Assembly (NCBI GenBank): GCA_018710785.1
Contig: DVJD01000045.1
Coordinates: 1-64,000, forward strand
Source of the DNA: Candidatus Fimimorpha excrementavium
Lineage (GTDB): Bacteria > Bacillota > Clostridia > Lachnospirales > Lachnospiraceae
Direction: 5' to 3'
Length of the DNA: 64,000 bases
Position 1 is the stretch's first letter. The number at the start of each line of letters is the position of its first letter. Positions 42,510 to 49,856 of the stretch are shown piece after piece. The notes under the pieces were generated by a model. The model worked only from the letters and a program-made list of their open reading frames with translations. It was not told the origin of the DNA and did not search any database. A program made the translations under genes and the position numbers.

Positions 42510-42788
42510 ATGACAATGCAGTCTTTAGGAATGGTAGAAACAAGAGGCCTTACAGCAGCAATCGAGGCAGCAGATGCAATGGTTAAGGCAGCTGAGGTGA
42601 CACTGGTAGGCACAGAAAAGATCGGTTCCGGTCTTGTGACAGTAATGGTTCGCGGCGATGTAGGCGCTGTAAAGGCAGCCACAGAAGCAGGCAGCAGCGC
42701 AGCATCCAGACTGGGCGAGCTGGTAGCTGTACACGTGATTCCAAGACCACACAATGATGTAGAGAAGATTCTTCCGGTAATCAAATAA
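42510..42788 (+). CDS. pduA: BMC-H shell protein, PduA/PduJ type (copy 1)
   Basis: A 92-residue canonical BMC hexamer protein that should form a major facet tile with a central pore. It has the [20 protein letters not shown] start, the pore motif [21 protein letters not shown] and the [14 protein letters not shown] end. It is nearly the same as the protein from 43175-43453; long identical nucleotide stretches in the pore region point to a fairly recent duplication or gene conversion. Strong ribosome site aggagg 8 bases before the ATG, consistent with high expression. Confidence 0.93.
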   Translation: MTMQSLGMVETRGLTAAIEAADAMVKAAEVTLVGTEKIGSGLVTVMVRGDVGAVKAATEAGSSAASRLGELVAVHVIPRPHNDVEKILPVIK

Positions 42789-42825
42789 TTCGTTTCTGAA
42801 AAAATAGCAGCGGAAGGAAACAGAT

Positions 42826-43125
42826 ATGGGTAAAGCATACGGTTTTGTGGAAATTTCCGGTGTGACAGGGACCATCGACGCGTTGGATCTGATGCTGAAG
42901 ACCGCCGATGTGGAGTTCGTGACATGGGAACGGAAGTTGGGCGGCAGACTGGTGACAGTAATTATCCAGGGGGATGTTTCGGCGGTGACACAAGCTGTCG
43001 AAACAGCAGTTGCCCGTGGTAAAATTAAGCCGGTGGCCCATCTGGTAATAGCGAGCCCCCATGAGGAGACGGTGAAAATGGTGGAAATGAGCCGTGACCG
43101 TCTGAGAAAACAGGGGCGTATCTGA
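42826..43125 (+). CDS. Divergent BMC-H shell protein
   Basis: A 99-residue BMC-domain protein (YGFVEISGVTGTIDALDLML, then LVTVIIQGDVSAVTQAVETA). The pore motif KIGSG is replaced by RKLGGR, adding positive charge, and the C-terminus has a basic tail (SRDRLRKQGRI). It sits between the two PduA-like genes. It is probably a minor shell component with altered pore selectivity. The C-terminal extension is too short for the iron-sulfur domain seen in some PduK proteins. Confidence 0.88.
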   Translation: MGKAYGFVEISGVTGTIDALDLMLKTADVEFVTWERKLGGRLVTVIIQGDVSAVTQAVETAVARGKIKPVAHLVIASPHEETVKMVEMSRDRLRKQGRI

Positions 43126-43174
43126 TAACGTGCAGGTTTGCAAATGAAATATGTATATATAGGAGGATCATACA

Positions 43175-43453
43175 ATGGCACAGGAAGCATTAGGAATGGT
43201 GGAAACAAGAGGACTGGTTGCATCAATTGAAGCAGCAGATGCTATGTTAAAGGCAGCCAATGTTGCATTGGTAGGTACAGAAAAGATCGGTTCCGGTCTT
43301 GTAACTGTAATGGTTCGCGGCGATGTAGGTGCCGTTAAGGCTTCTGTAGAAGCTGGTTCGGAAAGCGCATCCAGACTGGGCGAACTGGTAGCTACACATG
43401 TAATCCCAAGACCGCACAATGATGTGGAAAAGATTCTGCCGCAGATTAAATAA
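43175..43453 (+). CDS. pduJ: BMC-H shell protein, PduA/PduJ type (copy 2)
   Basis: A 92-residue canonical BMC hexamer protein, a close paralog of the one at 42510, differing mainly in the first helix and a few surface positions (ATEAGSSAA versus SVEAGSESA). The pore motif EKIGSG is the same. By analogy with PduA and PduJ the two copies may be partly redundant facet proteins, which of them corresponds to PduA or PduJ is arbitrary. Ribosome site aggagg. A small GC-rich hairpin follows (43486-43507), perhaps protecting the shell mRNA. Confidence 0.9.
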   Translation: MAQEALGMVETRGLVASIEAADAMLKAANVALVGTEKIGSGLVTVMVRGDVGAVKASVEAGSESASRLGELVATHVIPRPHNDVEKILPQIK

Positions 43454-43485
43454 TAGGCGCAGAGCATAAGGACGAATCGGACGGA

Positions 43486-43507
43486 GGCGGAAATTTCTGT
43501 CTCCGCC
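43486..43507 (+). other. Small intergenic hairpin after the second PduA-like gene
   Basis: ggcgga pairs with tccgcc around a 10-base loop, without a T tract. It could set the 3' end of the abundant shell-protein message. Confidence 0.35.
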
Positions 43508-43548
43508 CTGAGGCGTCAGGCACAGGTGAAATGATAGAGGAAAAGTAG

Positions 43549-44199
43549 GTGTATCCTTTGAATAATATTGAAGAAATTACAAGATTAGTGGTGGAAGCGC
43601 TGGAAGAAAGAAAGCATTCTGCCCATGGATTTGTAGTACCGATCGGTGTATCCGCAAGACACATTCACCTGACGCAGGAACATGTGGAAGTGCTGTTTGG
43701 AAAAGGCTATCAGCTGACAAAGAAAAAGGATCTTATGGGTGGTCAGTTTGCATCCAACGAATGTGTGACAATCGTCGGGCTGAAGCTGCGTGCGATTGAG
43801 AATGTCCGTGTGCTGGGACCGGTGCGCAAGCAGTCCCAGGTGGAGATTTCCGCTACCGATGCGATCAAATTGGGAATTAAGGCACCGGTTCGCGAGTCCG
43901 GCAATCTGGCTGGTTCCGCACCGATTGCGGTGGTGGGCCCCAAGGGTGTCCTTTACCTGGAAGAGGGATGCATCATCGCCAAGAGACATATTCATATGTC
44001 CCCGGCGGATGCAGCGGCAGCTGGTGTGCATGACGGAGATATCGTATCCGTGAAAGCAGACAATGAACGAGGAACCATCTTTAATGAAGTTCTGATTCGC
44101 GTAAATGACAGCTATACACTGGAAATGCATATTGATACAGATGAGGCCAATGCGGCAAAGATTGCAACCGGTCAGACGGTTATGATTATGCCACAGTGA
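43549..44199 (+). CDS. pduL: Phosphate propanoyltransferase PduL
   Basis: A 216-residue PduL-type phosphotransacylase, unrelated to Pta. It converts propionyl-CoA to propionyl-phosphate, recycling CoA inside the compartment and allowing ATP formation by a kinase outside. Zinc-binding histidines are in VSARHIHLTQEH and AKRHIHMSPADA; the two beta-barrel domains carry GPVRKQSQVEIS and DGDIVSVKAD. The first 20 residues (NNIEEITRLVVEALEER) form an encapsulation-type helix. The start is taken as GTG 43549, 8 bases after gagg; TTG 43558 is an alternative and would still keep the helix. The propionate kinase gene is not in the window. Confidence 0.92.
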   Translation: MYPLNNIEEITRLVVEALEERKHSAHGFVVPIGVSARHIHLTQEHVEVLFGKGYQLTKKKDLMGGQFASNECVTIVGLKLRAIENVRVLGPVRKQSQVEISATDAIKLGIKAPVRESGNLAGSAPIAVVGPKGVLYLEEGCIIAKRHIHMSPADAAAAGVHDGDIVSVKADNERGTIFNEVLIRVNDSYTLEMHIDTDEANAAKIATGQTVMIMPQ

Positions 44200-44275
44200 C
44201 TGTCTGGACCGATAGGCAGATGACGAGGCGTCAGGAAAATTTGATCAACAAAAAGATTTGGCGGAGGGGAAAATC

Positions 44276-44539
44276 ATGATAATTGGCAAAGTGGTTGGAA
44301 GCGTGGTTTCTACAAGAAAACTGGATAATTTGGTAGGAAGCAAATTTATGATTGTAGAGCCGATCCAGAGCCTGAATCCGGATAACCGAATTGTAGCGAT
44401 TGATCAAATTGGTGCAGGCATTGGAGAATTTGTGCTGGTGGCCCAGGGAAGCGCTGCCCGTATCGGATGCGATATGGAAAACGCTCCTGTGGATGCAGCG
44501 ATTGTTGGAATAATTGATGACGGAACAGGACTGGAGTAG
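44276..44539 (+). CDS. BMC-P pentamer vertex protein, EutN/CcmL type
   Basis: An 87-residue EutN/CcmL/PduN-family protein. Five copies form the pentamers that cap the twelve vertices and close the shell. Family residues are IGKVVGSVVSTRK at the start, the GAGIGEFVLVAQGSAAR turn and PVDAAIVGIID at the end. The ATG at 44276 follows ggagggga by about 6 bases; an upstream TTG frame lacks a site. The next gene starts 4 bases after its stop. Confidence 0.93.
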   Translation: MIIGKVVGSVVSTRKLDNLVGSKFMIVEPIQSLNPDNRIVAIDQIGAGIGEFVLVAQGSAARIGCDMENAPVDAAIVGIIDDGTGLE

Positions 44540-44543
44540 CATT

Positions 44544-45872
44544 ATGGATATAAAAGAATTGAGCAGTATATTACAGCAAAACGGTGTGGTTGGCGCCGGC
44601 GGCGCCGGTTTCCCGACCTATGCCAAGCTGGATCAGCGTGCAGATACCATTATCCTTAACTGCGCGGAATGCGAGCCGTTATTACGATTACATAGACAGT
44701 TGTTAGAAAAGTATGCATTTGAGATTATGGATACATTCCATAAGGTGGGAGAGGCCGTTGGTGCCAAAGAAGTGATCATTGGCATCAAGAAGGCATACAA
44801 AAAGACCATTGAGGCTTTGGAGGCCCATATCGGTTCTTTTGATAACATGCGTCTTGGACTGTTGGATGAAGTATATCCGGCAGGAGATGAAGTCGTATTA
44901 ATATACGAAGTTACGAAAAAGGTCGTAAGACCAGGCGGACTTCCGATTGAAAGCGGCGTTGCGGTATTTAATGTAGAAACGATTTATAATCTGTATCGGG
45001 CTATGAATCAGCAGACACCGGTGGTGGATAAACTGGTATCTGTGGTTGCTGAGGTCAATCACCCTGTTACAGTTCGTGTGCCGATCGGTGTGACGGTGGA
45101 AGAAGTCGTTGCATTGGCAGGTGGCGCAAAAATCCCGAATCCGGTTTACTTCATGGGCGGACCGATGATGGGTAATATTGTCAGCGGGCAGGCTGTCATT
45201 ACAAAGACAAGCAATGCCATCCTGGTTCTTCCGGAGGATCATCTGATTATCCAGAGAAAGAACCAGAAAGCAAAGATTAATATGGCAAGGGCGGCAGCCA
45301 GCTGCTGTCAGTGTGAAATGTGTACAGACCTCTGTCCAAGACATGCTCTGGGACATCCGATTAACCCAAGTCTGTTTATGAGGGCTGCTACATGTAAGGA
45401 TGTACAGAATCCGAATATATTCATTAACACATTTTTCTGCAGTTCCTGCGGGCTGTGCGAAATGTACTCCTGTATGCAGGGCTTGTCACCGAGAAGTCTC
45501 ATGGCAGAATATAAGATGGGACTGAGGGCGGCAGGCGTGCCGGTTCCGAAGGACATCGTTCCGGAACCTGTCAAACCCAGCAGAGAGATGCGTAAGATTC
45601 CAATGGAACGGTTAATGTCCAGACTAGGATTAACCAAATATAATGTAGATGCTCCACTGCAGGATGAAGTGGTTCCGATGAAGCGTGTGAAGATTATGCT
45701 TCGCCAGCATATCGGAGCTCCCGCACAGTTGGCTGTCAAGACAGGCGATGTTGTGACGCGCGGTCAGGTGATCGCGAATCCGGCAAATGGACTGAGTGTA
45801 GCAATTCATGCTTCGATTGACGGAAGAGTCATTGAGGCCAATGAGAATTACGTTATGATTGATAATAACTAG
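44544..45872 (+). CDS. pduS: PduS-like iron-sulfur flavoprotein (RnfC-related)
   Basis: A 442-residue RnfC/NqrF-like protein. The N-terminal glycine-rich region (GVVGAGGAGFPTYAK) is the NADH/FMN-binding part. Two [4Fe-4S] motifs follow: Cys254-x2-Cys-x2-Cys-x3-Cys264 and Cys299-x2-Cys-x2-Cys-x4-Cys310. A C-terminal barrel-sandwich domain ends the protein. In B12-dependent pdu systems PduS reduces cobalamin. No B12 enzyme exists here, so it more likely passes electrons between NADH and the iron-sulfur shell protein PduT encoded next, possibly to supply the radical SAM activase or dispose of reductant. Overlapping spacing with the pentamer gene suggests coupling. Confidence 0.9.
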   Translation: MDIKELSSILQQNGVVGAGGAGFPTYAKLDQRADTIILNCAECEPLLRLHRQLLEKYAFEIMDTFHKVGEAVGAKEVIIGIKKAYKKTIEALEAHIGSFDNMRLGLLDEVYPAGDEVVLIYEVTKKVVRPGGLPIESGVAVFNVETIYNLYRAMNQQTPVVDKLVSVVAEVNHPVTVRVPIGVTVEEVVALAGGAKIPNPVYFMGGPMMGNIVSGQAVITKTSNAILVLPEDHLIIQRKNQKAKINMARAAASCCQCEMCTDLCPRHALGHPINPSLFMRAATCKDVQNPNIFINTFFCSSCGLCEMYSCMQGLSPRSLMAEYKMGLRAAGVPVPKDIVPEPVKPSREMRKIPMERLMSRLGLTKYNVDAPLQDEVVPMKRVKIMLRQHIGAPAQLAVKTGDVVTRGQVIANPANGLSVAIHASIDGRVIEANENYVMIDNN

Positions 45873-45886
45873 AAAGGACGTGCCGT

Positions 45887-46435
45887 ATGAGTAAAGCGAT
45901 TGGAATGGTGGAATATAAAACAGTATCTACCGGAATTTTAGCTGCGGACTCCATGGTTAAAACATCTGAGGTGGATATTATTGAGGCACAGACCGTATGT
46001 CCGGGAAAATACATTGTGATTATTACCGGAGATTTGAGTGCCGTAAATGCCGCTGTGGAAAATGCGAAGATTACCTATCCGGATCAGCTGATTGACAGCT
46101 TTGTTCTGGGTAATCCGCATGAATCAATCTTCCCGGCCATCTATGGAGCTGCGCAGATTGAGGAAGTAAATGCACTCGGCGTATTGGAAACATACGATGC
46201 TGCAGCGATTATTGTTGCAGCCGATGAGGCAGCAAAGACTGCTGAGGTAAATCTGATTGAACTGCGTTTGGCCAGAGGTATGTGCGGAAAGTCCTATATG
46301 TTCCTGACAGGGGATGTGGCGGCAGTGGAAGCAGCCATTGACCGTGCAAAATCATCCGTCGGACCAAAGGGAATGTATTTGGATTCTTCTGTTATTCCGA
46401 GACCGGACAAGCGCATTCGGGATCATATATTATAA
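45887..46435 (+). CDS. pduT: PduT-like trimeric shell protein with iron-sulfur pore
   Basis: A 182-residue protein with two BMC domains in tandem (BMC-T), forming pseudohexameric trimers. Domain 1 starts AIGMVEYKTVSTGILAADSM and domain 2 starts ALGVLETYDAAAIIVAADEA. Cys38 in AQTVCPGKY is at the same position as the cysteine through which PduT trimers hold a [4Fe-4S] cluster in their central pore. A second cysteine appears in the matching loop of domain 2 (RGMCGKSY). It would carry electrons across the shell, with PduS as partner. Ribosome site agaaagga before the ATG. Confidence 0.92.
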   Translation: MSKAIGMVEYKTVSTGILAADSMVKTSEVDIIEAQTVCPGKYIVIITGDLSAVNAAVENAKITYPDQLIDSFVLGNPHESIFPAIYGAAQIEEVNALGVLETYDAAAIIVAADEAAKTAEVNLIELRLARGMCGKSYMFLTGDVAAVEAAIDRAKSSVGPKGMYLDSSVIPRPDKRIRDHIL

Positions 46436-46460
46436 GATCGGTTTCCAGACCGGTTGACAG

Positions 46461-46502
46461 AGCCGAAGATGTCATGTGAGAAAAATACATGACGCTTCGG
46501 CT
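46461..46502 (+). other. Intraoperonic hairpin between pduT and deoR
   Basis: agccgaag pairs with cttcggct and an inner gtcatgt/acatgac extends the stem; no T tract follows. It could act as a partial terminator or processing site that lowers expression of the regulator and ParA genes relative to the shell genes. Confidence 0.5.
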
Positions 46503-46533
46503 AACTGTGTATCTTGATTAGGAGGCTGGCTTG

Positions 46534-47301
46534 ATGCTTGCAATAGAAAGAAGAAATCTGATATTAGAAAAATTACAGGAAGACAAAAAGGTTGTAGTGA
46601 GTGAATTGAGCCAGGCGTATGAGGTCTCGGAAGAGACCATCAGAAGAGACTTGGAAAAGTTGGAAAAAGATGGATATGCCATAAAGACATACGGCGGAGC
46701 AGTGATCAATGAAAACAATAATATGGATCTTCCGTTTGTGGTACGCAAGAACACCAATGTTCCCGGTAAGCAGAAGATCGCGGAGCTGATCGCGGATACC
46801 ATAAAAGATGGAGACCAGATTATGCTGGATGCCAGTTCTACAGCTGTGTTTGTGGCAAAGAATATAAAAAACAAAAAAAACATCACTGTTATTACCAATT
46901 CAATTGAGATTCTGATTGAACTGTCCGATGTGGCAGGGTGGAAAATATTATCCACCGGTGGTACGATGAAAGAGGGATCGCTGGCGCTTGTGGGCCATCA
47001 GGCACAAAAGATGCTGGCAACCTTCCATGTGGATAAGGCTATTGTTTCCTGTAAAGGAATTGACATGATAAAGGGGTTTTCCGATTCCAGTGAGAGTTTC
47101 GCGGAATTGAAGAAAACCATGCTGCGCTGTGCATTCCAGAAGATTCTGGCCATTGACAGCTCCAAATTCGACAAAATCGCGTTTATTCAGATTGGGGAGC
47201 TGCAGGATATTTCCATGGTGGTGACGGATAAAAAGCCGGATGACAAATGGATGCAGGTGCTGTCCGGGGCAGGGGTCACCTGTCTGTATCCGGAAAGTTG
47301 A
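46534..47301 (+). CDS. DeoR-family transcriptional regulator of the BMC locus
   Basis: A 255-residue DeoR-type regulator. The N-terminal helix-turn-helix (ILEKLQEDKKVVVSELSQAY, VSEETIRRDLEKLEKDG) is followed by the DeoR sensor domain with DASSTAVFVAK, TNSIEIL and GKAIVSCKG-like phosphosugar-binding segments. Such proteins usually repress sugar genes and are released by a phosphorylated pathway intermediate, here plausibly fuculose- or rhamnulose-1-phosphate or DHAP. Its position within the BMC operon makes it the likely regulator of the two strong BMC promoters. ATG 46534 follows ggagg by 8 bases; a TTG one codon earlier is possible. Confidence 0.88.
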   Translation: MLAIERRNLILEKLQEDKKVVVSELSQAYEVSEETIRRDLEKLEKDGYAIKTYGGAVINENNNMDLPFVVRKNTNVPGKQKIAELIADTIKDGDQIMLDASSTAVFVAKNIKNKKNITVITNSIEILIELSDVAGWKILSTGGTMKEGSLALVGHQAQKMLATFHVDKAIVSCKGIDMIKGFSDSSESFAELKKTMLRCAFQKILAIDSSKFDKIAFIQIGELQDISMVVTDKKPDDKWMQVLSGAGVTCLYPES

Positions 47302-47326
47302 AACCGGTTGCGGAGGGATGCGAACG

Positions 47327-48133
47327 ATGAAAAACAAGACAACGGTGATTTGTTTTGCGAATAACAAAGGCGGAAGCGGAAAGTCGACCACCTGTTCCAA
47401 TGTGGGATACGGGCTTTCTTTAAAAGGAAGACGGGTACTGATGCTGGATGCGGATATGCAGGCCAACCTGTCTCTGGCTTTTCTGCCTGAAGAGAGGGTT
47501 CTGGAAATCGCTGAGGGAGAGAAAAACCTGTATTATGCCGTGAAAAAAGAAGAAGACCTTTCTGATTACCGTGTATCCGCCGGATATGAGGGATTGGATC
47601 TGATACCGGCATCTCCTCTCATGAGTTCTCTGGAATATGATTTGTATCCAAAAGAAGACAGAGAATTCGTACTCAGGAAATGTCTGGAACGGGTGAGAAT
47701 GTCAGGCGAGTATGATTATATCCTGATGGATGCACCGCCCACCCTGGGAGGCTGGGCCATGAATCTGCTGGCCGCGTCCGATTATCTGGTGATACCGGTG
47801 GAGGCCAGTCCATGGGGATTGTTCGGATTGGCCAATATGTTTGATTTTTACCGGAAGGCCTGTGAGAAAAATCCGCAGTTATCCCTCATGGGAATTGTGG
47901 TGACGAAGGTGGATATCCGAAAAAATTATTTCAGACAGACCATGGAGACATTGCAGGAACTGAGGGATGTACATGTATTTGACACTTGCATCCGGATGGA
48001 CAGCAATATTGAGTGGTCTCAGGATAACAGCAAACCGGTGATGGCTTATAAAAAGAGCAGCCGGAGCGCGGGAGAGTACATGAGTCTTACAGAGGAGGTA
48101 GAAAAAATTGCCAGTGGGAAAAAGCAGCATTAA
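47327..48133 (+). CDS. ParA/MinD-type ATPase, McdA-like, within the BMC operon
   Basis: A 268-residue ParA-superfamily ATPase. The deviant Walker A box is NNKGGSGKSTT with the signature lysine (Lys14) and Lys19; the A' motif is LDADMQANLSLAF; Walker B is ILMDAPPTLGG (Asp135). ParA proteins bind the nucleoid as ATP dimers and position plasmids, chromosomes, or, in the McdA case, carboxysomes. No replicon genes are near; upstream is the BMC regulator, downstream a coupled disordered protein and then pduQ, all on one strand between BMC genes. A role in spacing or inheriting the microcompartment is therefore inferred. ATG 47327 is 8 bases after ggaggga. Confidence 0.85.
   Translation: MKNKTTVICFANNKGGSGKSTTCSNVGYGLSLKGRRVLMLDADMQANLSLAFLPEERVLEIAEGEKNLYYAVKKEEDLSDYRVSAGYEGLDLIPASPLMSSLEYDLYPKEDREFVLRKCLERVRMSGEYDYILMDAPPTLGGWAMNLLAASDYLVIPVEASPWGLFGLANMFDFYRKACEKNPQLSLMGIVVTKVDIRKNYFRQTMETLQELRDVHVFDTCIRMDSNIEWSQDNSKPVMAYKKSSRSAGEYMSLTEEVEKIASGKKQH
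48093..48099 (+). promoter_or_regulatory. Ribosome site deciding the TTG start of the small partner gene
   Basis: aggaggt inside the 3' end of the ParA-type gene lies 8 bases before TTG 48108. The later ATG at 48138 has no comparable site. Confidence 0.7.
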
Positions 48134-48446
48134 GAGAATGAATGCATCGCAGGAGACAGAAGAAAAGAGAGAGGCAGAAGCGCGCGTGGAACATATCCCC
48201 GTGGAAAATGTCCACGTGGAAAAGACAGCAGAACCGGAAAAGAAGGAGACAGCAGCACAAAAGAAGGAAACCGCGCCAAAGAAGGCATCTGCCGCAAGAA
48301 AACCAAGGACAGCGGCCAAAAAGACGGCAGCGCCAAAGAAGCAGGATAACCATGCGCAGGAGCCGGAGCGCATTGGCGAAGGGGAGGAAAAAGAAAGCGG
48401 AGTAATATCCAACATCACATGTGAACTTCCCATCTATCTGATGTAG
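48108..48446 (+). CDS. Small lysine/alanine-rich disordered protein, candidate McdB-like partner
   Basis: A 112-residue protein that I do not recognise by homology. It starts with a short basic segment (GKSSIKR), continues acidic (ETEEKREAEA), has two similar phrases around residues 29-40 (IPVENVHVEK), then a Lys/Ala/Pro-rich stretch reminiscent of histone-H1 tails (KKTAAPKK-type repeats, residues 45-80), an acidic patch, and ends in a hydrophobic tail (GVISNITCELPIYLM). Most of it should be unstructured. TTG 48108 is 8 bases after aggaggt and overlaps the ParA-type gene by 26 bases, so translation is coupled. ParA partners are commonly small, encoded next in line, with a basic N-terminus; McdB proteins are also largely disordered. 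The assignment is by context only. Confidence 0.7.
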   Translation: MPVGKSSIKRMNASQETEEKREAEARVEHIPVENVHVEKTAEPEKKETAAQKKETAPKKASAARKPRTAAKKTAAPKKQDNHAQEPERIGEGEEKESGVISNITCELPIYLM

Positions 48447-48478
48447 CAGTCCGGAGTACTGCGGCAGCTTCATCGGAT
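48436..48478 (+). other. Compound hairpin over the stop codon of the small partner gene
   Basis: atctgatg (48436-48443) pairs with catcggat (48471-48478), enclosing an inner gcagt/actgc stem. No T run follows. It separates the ParA pair from pduQ and may be a processing or attenuation element. Confidence 0.4.
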
Positions 48479-48549
48479 TGACTGTGTGATGAAAAGATAA
48501 GTAATGCAGCCGCAAGGTTCAGGAGCAGGCTGCTGGAATCGAGGTAGAC

Positions 48550-49695
48550 ATGAAAAGTTTTGATATCAGGACAAAAATATATTTCGGTCCAAATTCTCTG
48601 GAGCATCTGTGTGATATTCCATACAGAAAAGTGATGATTATCACGGACCCGTTTGTGGTGCAGAGTGGGATGATTAAACTGATCACCTATCGTCTGGAGG
48701 CGGGAAATATCCAGTATCAGGTGTTCAGTGAGGTCGTACCGGATCCGCCGGTGGATAAAGTGGCTGTGGGGATTAAAGCATTGATTGAATATCAGCCGGA
48801 AGCTGTGATCGCCGTGGGAGGCGGTTCCGCGCTGGATTCGGCCAAAGCCATCCGTGAATTTGCACACAAGATGGGGCGGATAGGAGAGATCGCGCTGATC
48901 GCCATTCCGACGACCAGCGGTACAGGGTCGGAAGTGACTTCTTTTTCCGTCATTTCAGATCCGGTAAATCATATCAAATATCCGCTGGTGAATGACAGTC
49001 TTCTGCCGACGGAGGCGATTCTGGATGTGGAATTGGTAAAGAGTGTACCGCCCAATGTGACGGCGGATACCGGAATGGATGTTTTCACCCATGCTCTGGA
49101 GGCTTATGTCAGCACAGGATACAATGAATTCTCAGCGGCGCTGGCAGAAAAAGCCATTGAAATCTGCGGGACATTTTTGCTCCGTTCTTTCTATGACAAC
49201 AATGATACCCATGCCAGACAGAAGATGCATGTGGCATCCTGCCTGGCCGGTCTGGCATTTAATTCTTCCTCTCTGGGGCTGAACCATGGGATGGCACACC
49301 AGCTGGGGGCAAACTTCCATATTCCCCACGGACGGGCCAATGCCATCCTGCTGCCATACATTATTGAATACAACAGTGAGATTGATAAGCACAGCAAGAG
49401 CCAGAAAGAGTACAAACCAGTGGTGCGCCGCTATGAAAATGTGGCAAAACTTTTGGGTCTTACCAATTTCAATACGATCACCACAGTGCGCGCCCTTGTG
49501 AACTGGGTTCAGTTTATGTTAAAGGAAATGGATATTCCTCTGTCGGTTTCTCAGATGGGAAAATGTACGGAAGAAGAGTATATGAGCCGGGTCAGCGACA
49601 TGGCCGATGCGGCGCTGGCAGACAGCTGTACAGCGACAAATCCGAGAGTTCCAACCAAACAGGAAGTGATTGAAATTTATCGGAAACTCTGGTAA
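48550..49695 (+). CDS. pduQ: Iron-type propanol dehydrogenase PduQ
   Basis: A 381-residue group III iron-dependent alcohol dehydrogenase that reduces propanal to 1-propanol and regenerates NAD+ for PduP. Nucleotide-binding residues are in AVGGGSALDSAKAI and PTTSGTGSEVT. Metal ligands are in DVFTHALEAYVS, LNHGMAHQLGANF and IPHGRANAILLP. There is no encapsulation helix at the N-terminus (KSFDIRTKIYFG); PduQ proteins are thought to enter by binding PduP. This differs from the zinc-type dehydrogenase in the same operon. The ribosome site gaggt precedes the ATG. A terminator closes the BMC locus. Confidence 0.92.
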   Translation: MKSFDIRTKIYFGPNSLEHLCDIPYRKVMIITDPFVVQSGMIKLITYRLEAGNIQYQVFSEVVPDPPVDKVAVGIKALIEYQPEAVIAVGGGSALDSAKAIREFAHKMGRIGEIALIAIPTTSGTGSEVTSFSVISDPVNHIKYPLVNDSLLPTEAILDVELVKSVPPNVTADTGMDVFTHALEAYVSTGYNEFSAALAEKAIEICGTFLLRSFYDNNDTHARQKMHVASCLAGLAFNSSSLGLNHGMAHQLGANFHIPHGRANAILLPYIIEYNSEIDKHSKSQKEYKPVVRRYENVAKLLGLTNFNTITTVRALVNWVQFMLKEMDIPLSVSQMGKCTEEEYMSRVSDMADAALADSCTATNPRVPTKQEVIEIYRKLW

Positions 49696-49712
49696 AAATA
49701 AAGATAGCGGTG

Positions 49713-49750
49713 AAAAGGGCTGCGGCATGAAGGTGCACAGCCCTTTTCTA
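49713..49750 (+). terminator. Terminator at the end of the BMC locus
   Basis: aaaagggctg pairs with cagccctttt across a 15-base loop, with the T tract built into the stem and tct following. Confidence 0.85.
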
Positions 49751-49856
49751 GTGAAAAGCGGATACACTGTAGCTTGGATGATATCGACTCATCCGTGGAG
49801 GGATTCAGCTCTTGGAAAACGGCAGCAGCCAAAAGTAAGACGGGAGGGCAATACTC

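Noticed and set aside
47327-48133. ParA-type gene as evidence of an integrated plasmid or chromosomal partition locus
   Set aside because: There is no ParB-like HTH protein, parS-like repeat, replication gene or mobility gene nearby; both flanks are BMC genes on the same strand.
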